Assembly: GCA_039908285.1 (NCBI GenBank)
Contig: JAMOBE010000031.1
Location: 1-36,510 of the forward strand
Direction of reading: 5' to 3'
DNA: 36,510 nt
Source of the DNA: JAMOBE01 sp039908285
GTDB lineage: Bacteria; Pseudomonadota; Alphaproteobacteria; Rhodospirillales; Rhodospirillaceae
Shown here piece by piece: positions 7,534 through 15,694 of this stretch. Both the position numbers and the translations under genes were made by a program. The notes beneath the pieces were generated by a model, which saw only the letters and a list, made by a program, of their open reading frames with translations, ran no database searches and had not been told where the DNA came from. Positions within the stretch are counted from its first letter, which is position 1. Every line of letters begins with the position of its first letter.

Positions 7534-8592
7534 ATGCAGGATGTTACTCCGACCAGTCCGGCGCCCGTTGCCGGTCAGCAGTTGCTGCTGGGAATCGACC
7601 TCGGGACGTCGCGGACGGCCATCATGTCGAGTCGCGGCACCAGGGAGACGATTCGATCGGTGGTCGGGTATCCCAAGGACCTGATCGGCATCAAGCTGCT
7701 GGGCGCCGCCAGCGTGGTGGGCGACGAAGCCTTTGAGAAGCGGTCCTTCCTCGATCTCCGCTATCCCCTGGAGGATGGCGTGCTGCGGGAATACGGGCAG
7801 CGCGACATCGATGTGGCCCGCGACCTGATGACCTATGTGATCAGCCGGGCGAATCCCCGTTCCGACGACACCATCTGCGCCGTGATCGGGGTGCCCGCCC
7901 GCGCGTCGATGGCCAACAAGGCGTCGCTTTTGCGCATGGCCCAGGAAGTCGTGGATGTGGCCCTGGTCGTGTCCGAGCCGTTCATGGTGGCCTATGGCCA
8001 GAACAAGCTGTTGAATTCCCTGGTCATCGACATCGGGGCCGGAACCGCCGATATCTGTGGTCTCAAGGGCACCATGCCCGGGCCTGAGGATCAGGTGACG
8101 CTCACCAAGGCCGGCAACTTCGTGGACGAGCGGCTGCTGGCGGCCATCCTCGAGCAGTATCCCGATGTCCAGATGAACCTCAACGTCGCCTGCGCCATCA
8201 AGGAGGAGCACGCCTTCGTCGGCGCGAGCCCCGGGCCGATCAATGTCAACCTGCGGGCCGGCGGCAAGCCGGTGGTCCATGACGTGAGCCAGCAGATCAA
8301 GGCGGCCTGCGAGGCGATCCTGCCGGACATCATCGAGAACGTGAAAATCCTGATCGAGAACTTCCCGCCGGAGGACCAGGCCACCGTCCTGCGCAACATC
8401 GTCCTGGCCGGGGGCGGCTCGCAGATGAAGGGGCTGGCCGAGGTCGTCACCGCCAAGCTCGCCGATTACGGGGATGTCCGGGTGACCAGGGTCGGTGATC
8501 CGACCTATGACGGATGCAGTGGCGCGCTGAAGCTGGCGCAGGAGTTGCCGCCGAAGTACTGGAGCCAGCTCGGCGACATGATTGGTCTTTGA
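7534..8592 (+). CDS. mamK: Magnetosome actin-like filament protein MamK
   Basis: A 352-residue bacterial actin that polymerises into the cytoplasmic filament along which magnetosomes are aligned and positioned. The actin-fold signatures are in order: phosphate-1 loop GIDLGTSRTA (20-29), a SEPF segment with the probable catalytic E148, phosphate-2 loop VIDIGAGTADI (D166), and the adenosine motif LAGGGSQMKGL near the C-terminus. E148 and D166 match by position and context the ATPase residues E143 and D161 known from AMB-1 MamK. The length suits MamK (about 347-360 residues). The start follows a GGAGAAGG Shine-Dalgarno sequence. It is the first recognisable magnetosome gene here; mamJ does not precede it. 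Confidence 0.96.
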   Translation: MQDVTPTSPAPVAGQQLLLGIDLGTSRTAIMSSRGTRETIRSVVGYPKDLIGIKLLGAASVVGDEAFEKRSFLDLRYPLEDGVLREYGQRDIDVARDLMTYVISRANPRSDDTICAVIGVPARASMANKASLLRMAQEVVDVALVVSEPFMVAYGQNKLLNSLVIDIGAGTADICGLKGTMPGPEDQVTLTKAGNFVDERLLAAILEQYPDVQMNLNVACAIKEEHAFVGASPGPINVNLRAGGKPVVHDVSQQIKAACEAILPDIIENVKILIENFPPEDQATVLRNIVLAGGGSQMKGLAEVVTAKLADYGDVRVTRVGDPTYDGCSGALKLAQELPPKYWSQLGDMIGL

Positions 8593-8612
8593 TCGGGCGA
8601 GGGAAGCAGGGA

Positions 8613-8915
8613 ATGCCGGTCGTCGATCTTGAGATCGCCAACGAGTTGTCGATGGTGGTGGCCGTCCGGAAAATGGACCATATCCTGACGACGGCCCGGT
8701 CGGAGGAGGGCAATCTGCTCTCCGGGATGGCCTTCGATCGTCAGGGCAATGTCTTCGTGGTCTCGGGGACGATCAGGAATACCAAGGTGTCGGGCCGGAT
8801 AACGATGCTCGATCGCATGGTGAAGATCAACCTCACATTGCCGGTGACGGCAATCGCTTACCAGGGTGCCGCAGAGCGAACCATTCGGGAGTACCTGGAA
8901 AGCCGTCTGATCTGA
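8613..8915 (+). CDS. Small protein between mamK and mamL, PHA_gran_rgn-like
   Basis: A 100-residue soluble protein beginning MPVVDLEIANELSMVV, with a GAGGGAAG Shine-Dalgarno sequence, 20 bases after mamK. It has no signal peptide, membrane helix or cysteines. By eye its pattern (basic helix, then VFVVSGTIRNTKVSGRI, then DRMVKINLTLP, ending in an amphipathic helix) resembles the polyhydroxyalkanoic acid system family PHA_gran_rgn. Proteins of that family have a small alpha/beta fold and occur near granule-associated genes. In well-known magnetospirilla mamL follows mamK directly, so this gene is an addition to the core order. A role at the MamK filament or the magnetosome surface is inferred only from position. 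The family assignment is tentative. Confidence 0.75.
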   Translation: MPVVDLEIANELSMVVAVRKMDHILTTARSEEGNLLSGMAFDRQGNVFVVSGTIRNTKVSGRITMLDRMVKINLTLPVTAIAYQGAAERTIREYLESRLI

Positions 8916-8971
8916 GGGTGCTTGAAGGGGGCGTCGGTTGGCCATCTGCCGGATGTGGTTCGGGGAATTCT

Positions 8972-9205
8972 GTGGCAGCATTTGTAGTATATGTCCTGTT
9001 CGTTGCATTTGTGGTGCTTTTTGCGTCACAAAACCTGCACCTTGTGCCGGTCTATTTGTTGATTTCATTTCAAGCGCCATTGGTTCTTGTCGTGGGCATC
9101 TCGTTCTTCGTCGGCTTCGCCGCGGCGATACTCGGGGTCGTTCTGCAAGCAGTCATGCGCCGCAAGAAGCGGACCGACGTGGTCGTGCGTCAGCGCCGGC
9201 CATGA
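8972..9205 (+). CDS. mamL: Magnetosome membrane protein MamL
   Basis: A 77-residue protein with two membrane helices (about 2-17 and 34-60) and a strongly basic tail (MRRKKRTDVVVRQRRP). This is the hallmark architecture of MamL, which in Magnetospirillum is needed for invagination of the magnetosome membrane. The segment ASQNLHLVPV is LapA-like. The GTG at 8972 gives the typical 77-78 residue length and follows GGGG at 8962-8965. An upstream ATG-less extension to 8918 would add a polar N-terminus unlike the family. It lies between the inserted small gene and mamM. Confidence 0.88.
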   Translation: MAAFVVYVLFVAFVVLFASQNLHLVPVYLLISFQAPLVLVVGISFFVGFAAAILGVVLQAVMRRKKRTDVVVRQRRP

Positions 9206-9256
9206 TCATCCGCTGGGACCCACGACTTATACGAGTTATGCGAGCGGGATCGGCCG

Positions 9257-10198
9257 ATGCGATTTGAAAAATGCATGTCCTGTTCACGGACCATCGGCTG
9301 GGTGGGGCTGACCACCAACCTGGTGCTGATGGTGATGAAGGCCTTCGTCGGGCTGGTGTCCGGCTCGCAGGCCATGCTGGTCGATACCATGTATTCGGCC
9401 AAGGACGTGGTGACGTCGCTCCTGGTCATCGTCGGCATGGCCGTGTCCGACAAGCCACTGGACGAAAAGCATCCCTACGGTCACGGCAAGATCGAGTTCG
9501 TCCTTTCCCTCATCGTCAGCGTCGTCTTCCTTCTGGTGACCGGCTATCTCCTGATTCACGCCGTGCAGATCCTCATCGATCCGGAGAAGCACAAGACGCC
9601 GCACCTGATCGCCCTGTGGGCCGCCCTGGTGTCCGTCGGCGTCAATCTGTTCATGTACTCCTACGCGCGGTGTGTCGCCAACGAGACCAATAGCCCGATG
9701 GTGCGCACGCTCGCCAGGCACAGCCACTCGGACGCGGTGGCCTCGGGAGTGGTGGCGGGCGGCATCCTCGGGGCGCACTACCTTGGTCTGTCGTGGCTCG
9801 ACACGGTGATCGCCATCTTCGAGACCGTGGACCTGCTGTATCTCGGCGGGGGCGTGTTCTGGGATGCCTACAAGGGGTTGATGGATCGCAGCGTCAGCTC
9901 GACGTTGCGCGACAAGATTCTCGCCCTGGCGGTGTCGGTGACCGGGGTCGTCGAAGTCAAGCAGCTGCGCTCCCGCCTTGTCGGTCAGGAGATCTGGATC
10001 GACATGGTGATCGGCGTCGATGGCGATCTGTCGGTCGAGCAGGCCCACGCGATCTGCGAGGCGGTGAAGGCGCTCGTCAGCGGCAAGGTCGCCCATGTCG
10101 GCGCCCTGCACGTCAGCGCCGAAACCCGGCGTGCGGCGGGCGCCGCGCCGAAGCGGGAGGCCGAGACCGACGACCTGGTCGCCGAACTCAAGGCCTGA
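9257..10198 (+). CDS. mamM: Magnetosome cation-diffusion facilitator MamM
   Basis: A 313-residue CDF transporter that moves Fe(II) into the magnetosome lumen by proton exchange and forms a complex with MamB. Six membrane helices span roughly residues 13-205, followed by the cytoplasmic domain. The transport-site residues Y46, D50, H155 and D159 sit at exactly the numbering known for MSR-1 MamM. The C-terminal metal-site residues W247, D249, H264, H285 and E289 are likewise present at those positions. This near-perfect register separates it from the second CDF gene, mamB (16761). Translation starts at ATG 9257, 51 bases after mamL. The following 405-base gap is filled by inverted repeats. Confidence 0.96.
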   Translation: MRFEKCMSCSRTIGWVGLTTNLVLMVMKAFVGLVSGSQAMLVDTMYSAKDVVTSLLVIVGMAVSDKPLDEKHPYGHGKIEFVLSLIVSVVFLLVTGYLLIHAVQILIDPEKHKTPHLIALWAALVSVGVNLFMYSYARCVANETNSPMVRTLARHSHSDAVASGVVAGGILGAHYLGLSWLDTVIAIFETVDLLYLGGGVFWDAYKGLMDRSVSSTLRDKILALAVSVTGVVEVKQLRSRLVGQEIWIDMVIGVDGDLSVEQAHAICEAVKALVSGKVAHVGALHVSAETRRAAGAAPKREAETDDLVAELKA

Positions 10199-10231
10199 GA
10201 GAGTGCGAATGCATCGGCACCACGACCATCA

Positions 10232-10549
10232 AAAGCCCTCTCCCCCCTTGAGGGCTATCGTAAGCACACAAGTTTCCCGCAAACTAAAGCCCTCCCCCTC
10301 GATGGGGGAGGGTTTGGGTGGGGGTGGCAGCGAAGAGCGCACAGACAGCAGTGAGTTCGCACAAAAGCTGAATATTTTGGCTTGTCCAGATGTATCTACG
10401 TGCTTCACCATCACCCCCACCCAACCCTCCCCCATCAAGGGGGAGGGCTTTTTTCTGCGGGAAACGGATAGTTTCTACAGCGAAACTCCTTCAGCGCAGT
10501 CTGCCCAAACTTGTGTGCATACGGTAGCCCCCTCGAGGGGGAGAGGGGG
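10232..10549. repeat. Composite inverted-repeat element filling the mamM-mamN gap
   Basis: The left arm (10232-10326) contains, in order, a CCCTCTCCCCCC block, GCACACAAGTTT, CCCGCAAA and a GCCCTCCCCCTCGATGGGGG hairpin followed by a GGGTTTGGGTGGGGGTG block. The right arm (10412-10549) carries the same blocks in reverse complement and reverse order, with about 40 extra bases. The central spacer, about 85 bases, is AT-richer. The whole looks like a MITE or two REP units in opposite orientation. No gene is present. It sits in an operon whose other gaps are mostly under 80 bases, so it is probably a later insertion. Confidence 0.8.
10425..10454 (+). terminator. Intrinsic terminator between mamM and mamN
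   Basis: A perfect 9-bp stem CCCTCCCCC (10425-10433) / GGGGGAGGG (10439-10447) with a 5-base loop is followed by C and six T residues (10449-10454). This is a textbook Rho-independent terminator on the strand of the magnetosome operon. Its mirror copy in the left arm (10290-10312) would act on the minus strand. Read-through or a separate promoter would be needed for mamN and downstream genes. Confidence 0.7.
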
Positions 10550-10603
10550 TAAGAGTTCCGGATACATTTCGTCCCCTCCCGCCCTCCATCCAGGCGCTGA
10601 CGC

Positions 10604-11920
10604 GTGAATGCGGTGATCGCCATCGCCGTCTATGCGGCCGTGTTTGCGCTGATCTATCGCGGCACGGTCGATCGTAGCTGGGCAGTACTCGGCGGCGGTG
10701 CGGTGATGATGCTCTATGGCGTGGCGGACGGGTTCTACCCGTTGTCGGCGGCCCTCGGCGCCATCTATTTCGAGACCCTGGCGCTGATTTTCGGCATGTC
10801 GCTGGTGTCATCGCTGCTGGCGCGCTCGGGTTTTTTTACTCACATGGCCGCGCGGACGGTGGCGGCATCCCTCGGCAATGGCTGGTGGGTGCTGGTCGTC
10901 CTGACGCTGACGACCTATGCCATTTCCCTGTTCGTCAACAATCTGACGACCATCGTCATCGTCCTGCCGCTGACCCTGACCGCCTGCCGGCAGATGCGCC
11001 TCAATCCGGTGCCGCTGACCATCGCCGAGATCGTCGCCTCCAATCTCGGGGGGGCGTCGACGATGATCGGCGACTTTCCAAACATGATCATCGCCTCGGC
11101 CGGCAAGCTGGCCTTCATGGACTTCATCGGCGGCATGATGGCGCCCTGTCTCGTTCTGCTGGCGGCGTTCCTGGTGTTCTTCAACTGGGCGCGTCCGGCC
11201 CTGCGCATCGGCGGCGATGGATCGCGACTCGATATCGGCGAGGCGGAGGCGGTGCTGGCGGCGGGCGTCGGCAATCCCCGCCTGGCCAGCGTGGGCCTGT
11301 GGCTTCTCGGCCTGACGCTGCTCGGATTTCTGCTGTCGGACGCGCTTCACCTCCGTCCGTCGTGGATCGCCCTGATCGCCGGCAGTCTCGCCCTGCTGCT
11401 GGGGGAGTTCCGCGAGGACGAGTTGCCGGCGGCCTGCGGCGTCAGCGACATCCTCTTCTTCACCGGCCTGTTCGTGATGGTGGGCGGGCTGGTGGCGGCC
11501 GGAGTCGGCGAGGCGCTGCTCGGCTTCGTCGAGGCGGCGAGCGGGGGGCACGATCTGCTCCGCCTATTGGTCCTGATGTGGCTGTCCGCGTTCGTCACCA
11601 TCTTCCTCAACGCCGGACCGACCGCGGCCCTGTTCGTGCCGGTGGCGGCGGCGACCCACATGGCGCTGGGCGATCCCACGGTGTGGTGGGCGCTGTCCCT
11701 TGGCGTGCTGGCCGGATCCTCGGCCGACCTGACCGGCGCGACGGCGGGAACGGTGGCGGCCACCCATCTTGAGAGGTTCATGCGGGATCATCCAGAGATG
11801 AGCGCCGTCACGTGGCCGCGCACCGGCCTCAGTTTCAAGGGATACCTGCGCTGGGGGCTGCCGGTGATGACCATGTTCCTGGTCCTGTCCAGCCTTTACA
11901 TCATCGTCGTGGCAGGATAG
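10604..11920 (+). CDS. mamN: Magnetosome ion transporter MamN
   Basis: A 438-residue polytopic membrane protein of the ion transporter superfamily (ArsB/NhaD/CitMHS-like), with about 11-12 hydrophobic segments. Family motifs seen are NNLTTIVIVLPLTLTA and the signature NLGGASTMIGDFPNMII, repeated in weaker form near AGSSADLTGATAGTVA. MamN has been proposed to export protons from the magnetosome as magnetite forms, but its substrate is not established. The start is GTG at 10604 with a poor Shine-Dalgarno sequence. The length matches known MamN (about 437). It is separated from mamM by the repeat element and from mamO by about 80 bases. Confidence 0.92.
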   Translation: MNAVIAIAVYAAVFALIYRGTVDRSWAVLGGGAVMMLYGVADGFYPLSAALGAIYFETLALIFGMSLVSSLLARSGFFTHMAARTVAASLGNGWWVLVVLTLTTYAISLFVNNLTTIVIVLPLTLTACRQMRLNPVPLTIAEIVASNLGGASTMIGDFPNMIIASAGKLAFMDFIGGMMAPCLVLLAAFLVFFNWARPALRIGGDGSRLDIGEAEAVLAAGVGNPRLASVGLWLLGLTLLGFLLSDALHLRPSWIALIAGSLALLLGEFREDELPAACGVSDILFFTGLFVMVGGLVAAGVGEALLGFVEAASGGHDLLRLLVLMWLSAFVTIFLNAGPTAALFVPVAAATHMALGDPTVWWALSLGVLAGSSADLTGATAGTVAATHLERFMRDHPEMSAVTWPRTGLSFKGYLRWGLPVMTMFLVLSSLYIIVVAG

Positions 11921-11999
11921 AAAACAGCCTGGGACGCTCGGGGTGGTCCCTTTGATCTGCGGCGCCGGAGCCGAAGCCTGGCTTTGCGTGAGTGACCTT

Positions 12000-14129
12000 A
12001 TGGCAAGTGGTAGCGAGCTTTCACCGAACACGATGGCCTTTTGCGTGCGCCCCTGGCAGCCCTTTGCCGCGGCGCTGGCCGTCCTGGTGTTCGCGACCTT
12101 CGCCTGGGGGTTCTATATCCTCGACCATTTCAAGGAAGACACCGTCTTTTCGGGGATTGACGACCTTTCCATCACCGCCTTTCTGTTCCGGGACGTGGCC
12201 TCCCCACCCGATGCCCAGCGCCTGCTCGACGTGGTGCCGCCGGCGGTGGTGGGGATCAGCGGCCGGGGCGTCAATTCCAGCGTGGTGGCCTCGGGCGCGA
12301 TCGTCGGCGCCAACGGCTATGTGCTCACCACCCTGCATTCGGTGACGCCCCTTCCCGACATCGACGTCCACGTCCGCACGTCGACCGGGGTCAGGCGCTA
12401 TCAGGCGCAGGTCGTCAAGTCCGAGCCGGCCCACGATCTCGCCCTGCTGAAGATGCGGACCACCGACCGCTTCCTGTTCTTCGTCATCGGCGATGCCCAG
12501 GGACTGTCGGCGACGGCACCGGTGTTCGGTTTCGGCCATGGCCTGCGCGGCAACACGGTGTTCCGGGCGGGGCGAATCGTCGGCAGCAACGTTTCGCTGA
12601 TGGCGGATGGCGGTCCCATCTCCAACCTGCTGGCCAGCGACGCCATCTACGCCTGGGAGCAGAACGGGGGACCGCTGGTCAACGCCAATGGCGAGTTGAT
12701 CGGCATCGGCATCGCCCTCACTGGCCCCACCGGGCAGATCCAGGGCTATGCCGTCCCATCGCAGGTGATTTCCACCCACTTCCAGGACGTGGTGAAGTTC
12801 AAGCAGGCGCCCGTGGCGGCGGTGGCTGACGTGGCGGCGGTTGCGGCGGCCGCACCGGCCGGGGTCCCCGTCATGCCCTATGCCGCGCCGGTGGCCATGG
12901 CCCCGCCTGGTGTGCCATCGTCTGGTGTGTCACCGGTGGCCGATGCGCCGGGCTCGGCGTCATGGTGGGCGATGGCCAGGGCGCAGGTAGCCCGTGAGAA
13001 CGAGACCCTCGGGGTCAATGTGGCGGTGCCCAATGGGCCGGCACCCAATGGGCCGGTGCCCAATGTGGCTGTGCCGGGAGTGGGGACTGCACCGGCGCCG
13101 ACGGTGCCACCTGTGGCCGCGCGACCGGGTGTCACGCCTCCATCTCCCGCCATGGTCCCGTCGCCGGCGGCACCAAGGGTCGCGCCGGTACGGCCGATCT
13201 TTTCCGTCCCGAACGTCGATCCCGACCACGGGTTCGGGGTGACCATCGGCGGCTATCAGATCGGCAATATCCTGGGTCTGGCGGCTCTGGCGCTGGTGGC
13301 GGGGATCGTCGGCGGCATGATGACCATGGGAGGCGGTGTCGTCCAGGTGGCCGGCATGATGGTCTTCTTCGGCTACGGCATGTATCTGATCCGGCCGGTG
13401 GCCTACCTGACCAATGTCTTCGTCTATGGTGCGGCGGCGCTGCGCAATGACCGCTCCGGCCTGGTGGTGTGGGAGAATGTCCGCGCCCTGGCGCCGTGGG
13501 GTGTCGCCGGCGTGGTCATCGGCTACTTCATCGGCAATGCCATCGACGACACCATCGTGGCCATCGTCCTCGGCGTGTTCGCCATGCTGATGGCGATGAA
13601 GGGACTTCACGAAATTTTCTACGACCGCAAGGACGAGGAGATCCTGGTGGCCAGGGGTGTCGGCACGCGCAAGCCCGCCGCCAGCGGCCTGGATGTGGAC
13701 GCGTTGTTCGATGAGACCCGGCAGCGTCACCCCCGGCCCGAACCGCGGCTTGACCATGTCCACAATGCCGGACTCGGCCTCCCCATGGGCTTGATCAGCG
13801 GCATCCTCGGCATCAGCGGTGGCGTGGTCGAGGTGCCGCTGCAGCGCTTCTTCGGCGGCATGTCGCTGCAGAACGCCATCGCCAACAGCTCGGTTCTGGT
13901 GTTCTGGGCCTCGGTAGGCGGGGCAGCGGTGGCCTTCATCCATGGGATCACCACCGGCCTGATCGACTGGCAGGCGCCATTGTCCCTGGCCCTGATCATG
14001 ATCCCGGGCGCCTATGTCGGTGGTCTCATCGGCGCCCAGGTGATGAAGGTGCTGCCACAGATTGCCTTGAAGTGGATATACACCGCCATCATGCTGGCGA
14101 CCTCGATCAAACTGCTGTCGGTCAGCTAG
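12000..14129 (+). CDS. mamO: Magnetosome pseudo-protease/TauE fusion MamO
   Basis: A 709-residue protein with an N-terminal anchor helix (22-41), a trypsin-like domain (about 75-265), a Pro/Ala/Val-rich linker (about 275-410) and a C-terminal TauE/SafE-type membrane domain (about 420-709). H113 and D146 of the catalytic triad remain, but the serine position reads EQNGGPL (N222), so proteolysis is not expected. H145 and H260 fall three residues before the numbering of H148 and H263, the di-histidine metal site described for AMB-1 MamO. MamO is required for magnetite nucleation and is cleaved by MamE. The linker is long and holds a tandem repeat. ATG 12000 is preferred over GTG 11943; ATG 12033 is also possible. 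Confidence 0.93.
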   Translation: MASGSELSPNTMAFCVRPWQPFAAALAVLVFATFAWGFYILDHFKEDTVFSGIDDLSITAFLFRDVASPPDAQRLLDVVPPAVVGISGRGVNSSVVASGAIVGANGYVLTTLHSVTPLPDIDVHVRTSTGVRRYQAQVVKSEPAHDLALLKMRTTDRFLFFVIGDAQGLSATAPVFGFGHGLRGNTVFRAGRIVGSNVSLMADGGPISNLLASDAIYAWEQNGGPLVNANGELIGIGIALTGPTGQIQGYAVPSQVISTHFQDVVKFKQAPVAAVADVAAVAAAAPAGVPVMPYAAPVAMAPPGVPSSGVSPVADAPGSASWWAMARAQVARENETLGVNVAVPNGPAPNGPVPNVAVPGVGTAPAPTVPPVAARPGVTPPSPAMVPSPAAPRVAPVRPIFSVPNVDPDHGFGVTIGGYQIGNILGLAALALVAGIVGGMMTMGGGVVQVAGMMVFFGYGMYLIRPVAYLTNVFVYGAAALRNDRSGLVVWENVRALAPWGVAGVVIGYFIGNAIDDTIVAIVLGVFAMLMAMKGLHEIFYDRKDEEILVARGVGTRKPAASGLDVDALFDETRQRHPRPEPRLDHVHNAGLGLPMGLISGILGISGGVVEVPLQRFFGGMSLQNAIANSSVLVFWASVGGAAVAFIHGITTGLIDWQAPLSLALIMIPGAYVGGLIGAQVMKVLPQIALKWIYTAIMLATSIKLLSVS
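13026..13085 (+). repeat. 15-bp tandem repeat inside mamO linker
   Basis: Four in-frame 15-base units encode VPNGP, APNGP, VPNVA and VPGVG. The first two differ by three bases, and later copies diverge. The repeat lengthens the proline-rich linker between the protease-like and TauE domains without changing frame and is a likely site of copy-number variation. Confidence 0.8.
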
Positions 14130-14201
14130 CTCTCCGGCAGCTCGCTCTCCGGATCGCCTGGGAAAAGACAGCCATGACCGTTCGTTGACGGGGAAGGTTC
14201 G

Positions 14202-14984
14202 ATGCGGATAGGGTTCTGGCGTCTGGTGGCCTCCGCCATGGTCGCGGCGATGGGTGTCGCGATCATGTGTCCGGCCGTCGGCGACGCCGCATCGCCGGAG
14301 CCGCTGGTCCAGCTTGCCCGCTATCGTCAGCCGCAGATTCCGGCCGGCGACGGCGGGGCGGGGGGGCCGGCGGAGCCGCCCAACTACGTTCCCCGGATGG
14401 TGCAGCTGTTCGAGGCTCACTGGCAGGGGCTGGACGGCAGGCTGATGACGGAGGAACTGCGCCGCAAGTTGAAATTTCCGCCGGGGCTGCAGGGAATTCT
14501 GGTGGGCGAGGTCACGTTGAACGCGGCGGCGGCCGGCATCCTGGCCGGCGACGTCATCATCAGGGTGGAGGACGCCGCGGTCGCCACGATCGAGGAGTTT
14601 CAGCACCAGACCCGGAGGGTCAAGGATCGTCCCCAGGCGGCGGTCACCCTGCTGCGCAAGGGCAGGGCCGATACCGGCGGAGGCGTGGCCATGTCGCAGC
14701 TGACCGTGCTCCTGCGTGGGGAACCCGACCTTGGCTTCGCCCAGGTGGAAGGGGCGCCGATGATTCTGCCGGGGGCGGAGCGGCCGCATCCGTATCGCGG
14801 GGCCTGCACCAACTGTCATCCGATCGGCCGTGGTTTCGAGTTGACGCCTGATCCCGATCTGATCACCCTGCCTCCGCCGCCCATTACGGCGGACGCCGCG
14901 GCCCGGGGGATGCGACCGCACGAGGATCATGGCCCGTGCGAGGCGTGTCATGTGATCATGCGCCAGGATATTCGAGGGAACTAG
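14202..14984 (+). CDS. mamP: Magnetochrome protein MamP (PDZ plus two heme motifs)
   Basis: A 260-residue magnetosome c-type cytochrome. Residues about 9-29 form an N-terminal signal anchor. A PDZ-like domain (about 88-175) includes GILVGEVTLNAAAAGILAGDVII. Two magnetochrome heme-binding sites follow: CTNCH (202-206) and CEACH (246-250). In MamP from other strains this module oxidises Fe(II) and sets the Fe(II)/Fe(III) ratio for magnetite growth. The ATG follows GGGGAAGG. The gene lies 72 bases after mamO and 9 bases before mamA. Confidence 0.95.
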   Translation: MRIGFWRLVASAMVAAMGVAIMCPAVGDAASPEPLVQLARYRQPQIPAGDGGAGGPAEPPNYVPRMVQLFEAHWQGLDGRLMTEELRRKLKFPPGLQGILVGEVTLNAAAAGILAGDVIIRVEDAAVATIEEFQHQTRRVKDRPQAAVTLLRKGRADTGGGVAMSQLTVLLRGEPDLGFAQVEGAPMILPGAERPHPYRGACTNCHPIGRGFELTPDPDLITLPPPPITADAAARGMRPHEDHGPCEACHVIMRQDIRGN

Positions 14985-14993
14985 GGGAAAAAG

Positions 14994-15644
14994 ATGGGAC
15001 GCAGGATGGACGTCATAGAAACCGTGGGCCTGTACGCGCAGTTCAGCGCAATGATTGCCAGGCGGATTGCCAGCAATCTGGTCGATGGCTTCCAGTCGGT
15101 GTTCACCATCGACGAGGATACTCGCCGGGGCTTCTTCCGCGAGCGGGGCATTGAACATGCCAGGCAAGGCCGGTATTCCAGCGCGGTCTCCATCCTGGAG
15201 CCGATCCACGCGGCGAAGCCGGATGACGCCGAGGTCACGCTTCATCTCGGCCTCTCGTGTCTGAAGACGGGGCGGCAGGCGGATGGGCTGACTCTCCTGG
15301 AAAAGGCCTACGCCGCAAGCGGGGACGTGAAGTCCGCGACGGTGCTCGGCATCGCCTACAGCCAGGCCGGACTGAACGACAAGGCCATTCCGCTGTTGCA
15401 GATCGCCGCCGAGGCCAACGACAACAATTACAACGTCCGCTACCGGCTGGGCGTCGCCTTCGACAACATCGGCCAGCACGACAAGGCCATCGAGTACCTG
15501 CTGGAGGCTCTCGAGTTGCGCCCGGAGGACCCGCGGGCCTATCGCTCCATCGCCTTCGCCTACGAGCAGAAGGGCGATCACGAGACCGCCGTCGGTTACT
15601 TCAAGCGTGCGAGCGAACTGGAGGAGACACGCGAGCAGTCCTGA
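14994..15644 (+). CDS. mamA: Magnetosome TPR scaffold MamA
   Basis: A 216-residue soluble protein made almost entirely of tetratricopeptide repeats from about residue 45 onward (for example GIEHARQGRYSSAVSILEPI and RLGVAFDNIGQHDKAIEYLL). MamA self-assembles into a coat on the cytosolic face of magnetosomes and is involved in their activation. The length equals known MamA (about 217). The start at 14994 follows AGGGGAAAAAG; an in-frame ATG at 15006 is an alternative. It sits 9 bases after mamP. Confidence 0.94.
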   Translation: MGRRMDVIETVGLYAQFSAMIARRIASNLVDGFQSVFTIDEDTRRGFFRERGIEHARQGRYSSAVSILEPIHAAKPDDAEVTLHLGLSCLKTGRQADGLTLLEKAYAASGDVKSATVLGIAYSQAGLNDKAIPLLQIAAEANDNNYNVRYRLGVAFDNIGQHDKAIEYLLEALELRPEDPRAYRSIAFAYEQKGDHETAVGYFKRASELEETREQS

Positions 15645-15694
15645 CCGGTGCCCGTATGACGGGTGCCGCGGATCGGCAGTGAGGAACAGGGACG

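Noticed and set aside
10199..10603. CRISPR array in the mamM-mamN gap
   Set aside because: Repeats are inverted, not regularly spaced direct repeats, and there are no spacers or cas genes.
10095..10607. 170-codon open frame across the mamM end and the mamM-mamN gap
   Set aside because: It overlaps mamM in another frame and then reads through inverted repeats; no coding pattern.
12960..15581. 873-codon open frame on the minus strand opposite mamO-mamP-mamA
   Set aside because: A GC-rich antisense shadow: the plus strand encodes three well-recognised magnetosome proteins, and the antisense product is low-complexity and His/Arg-rich.
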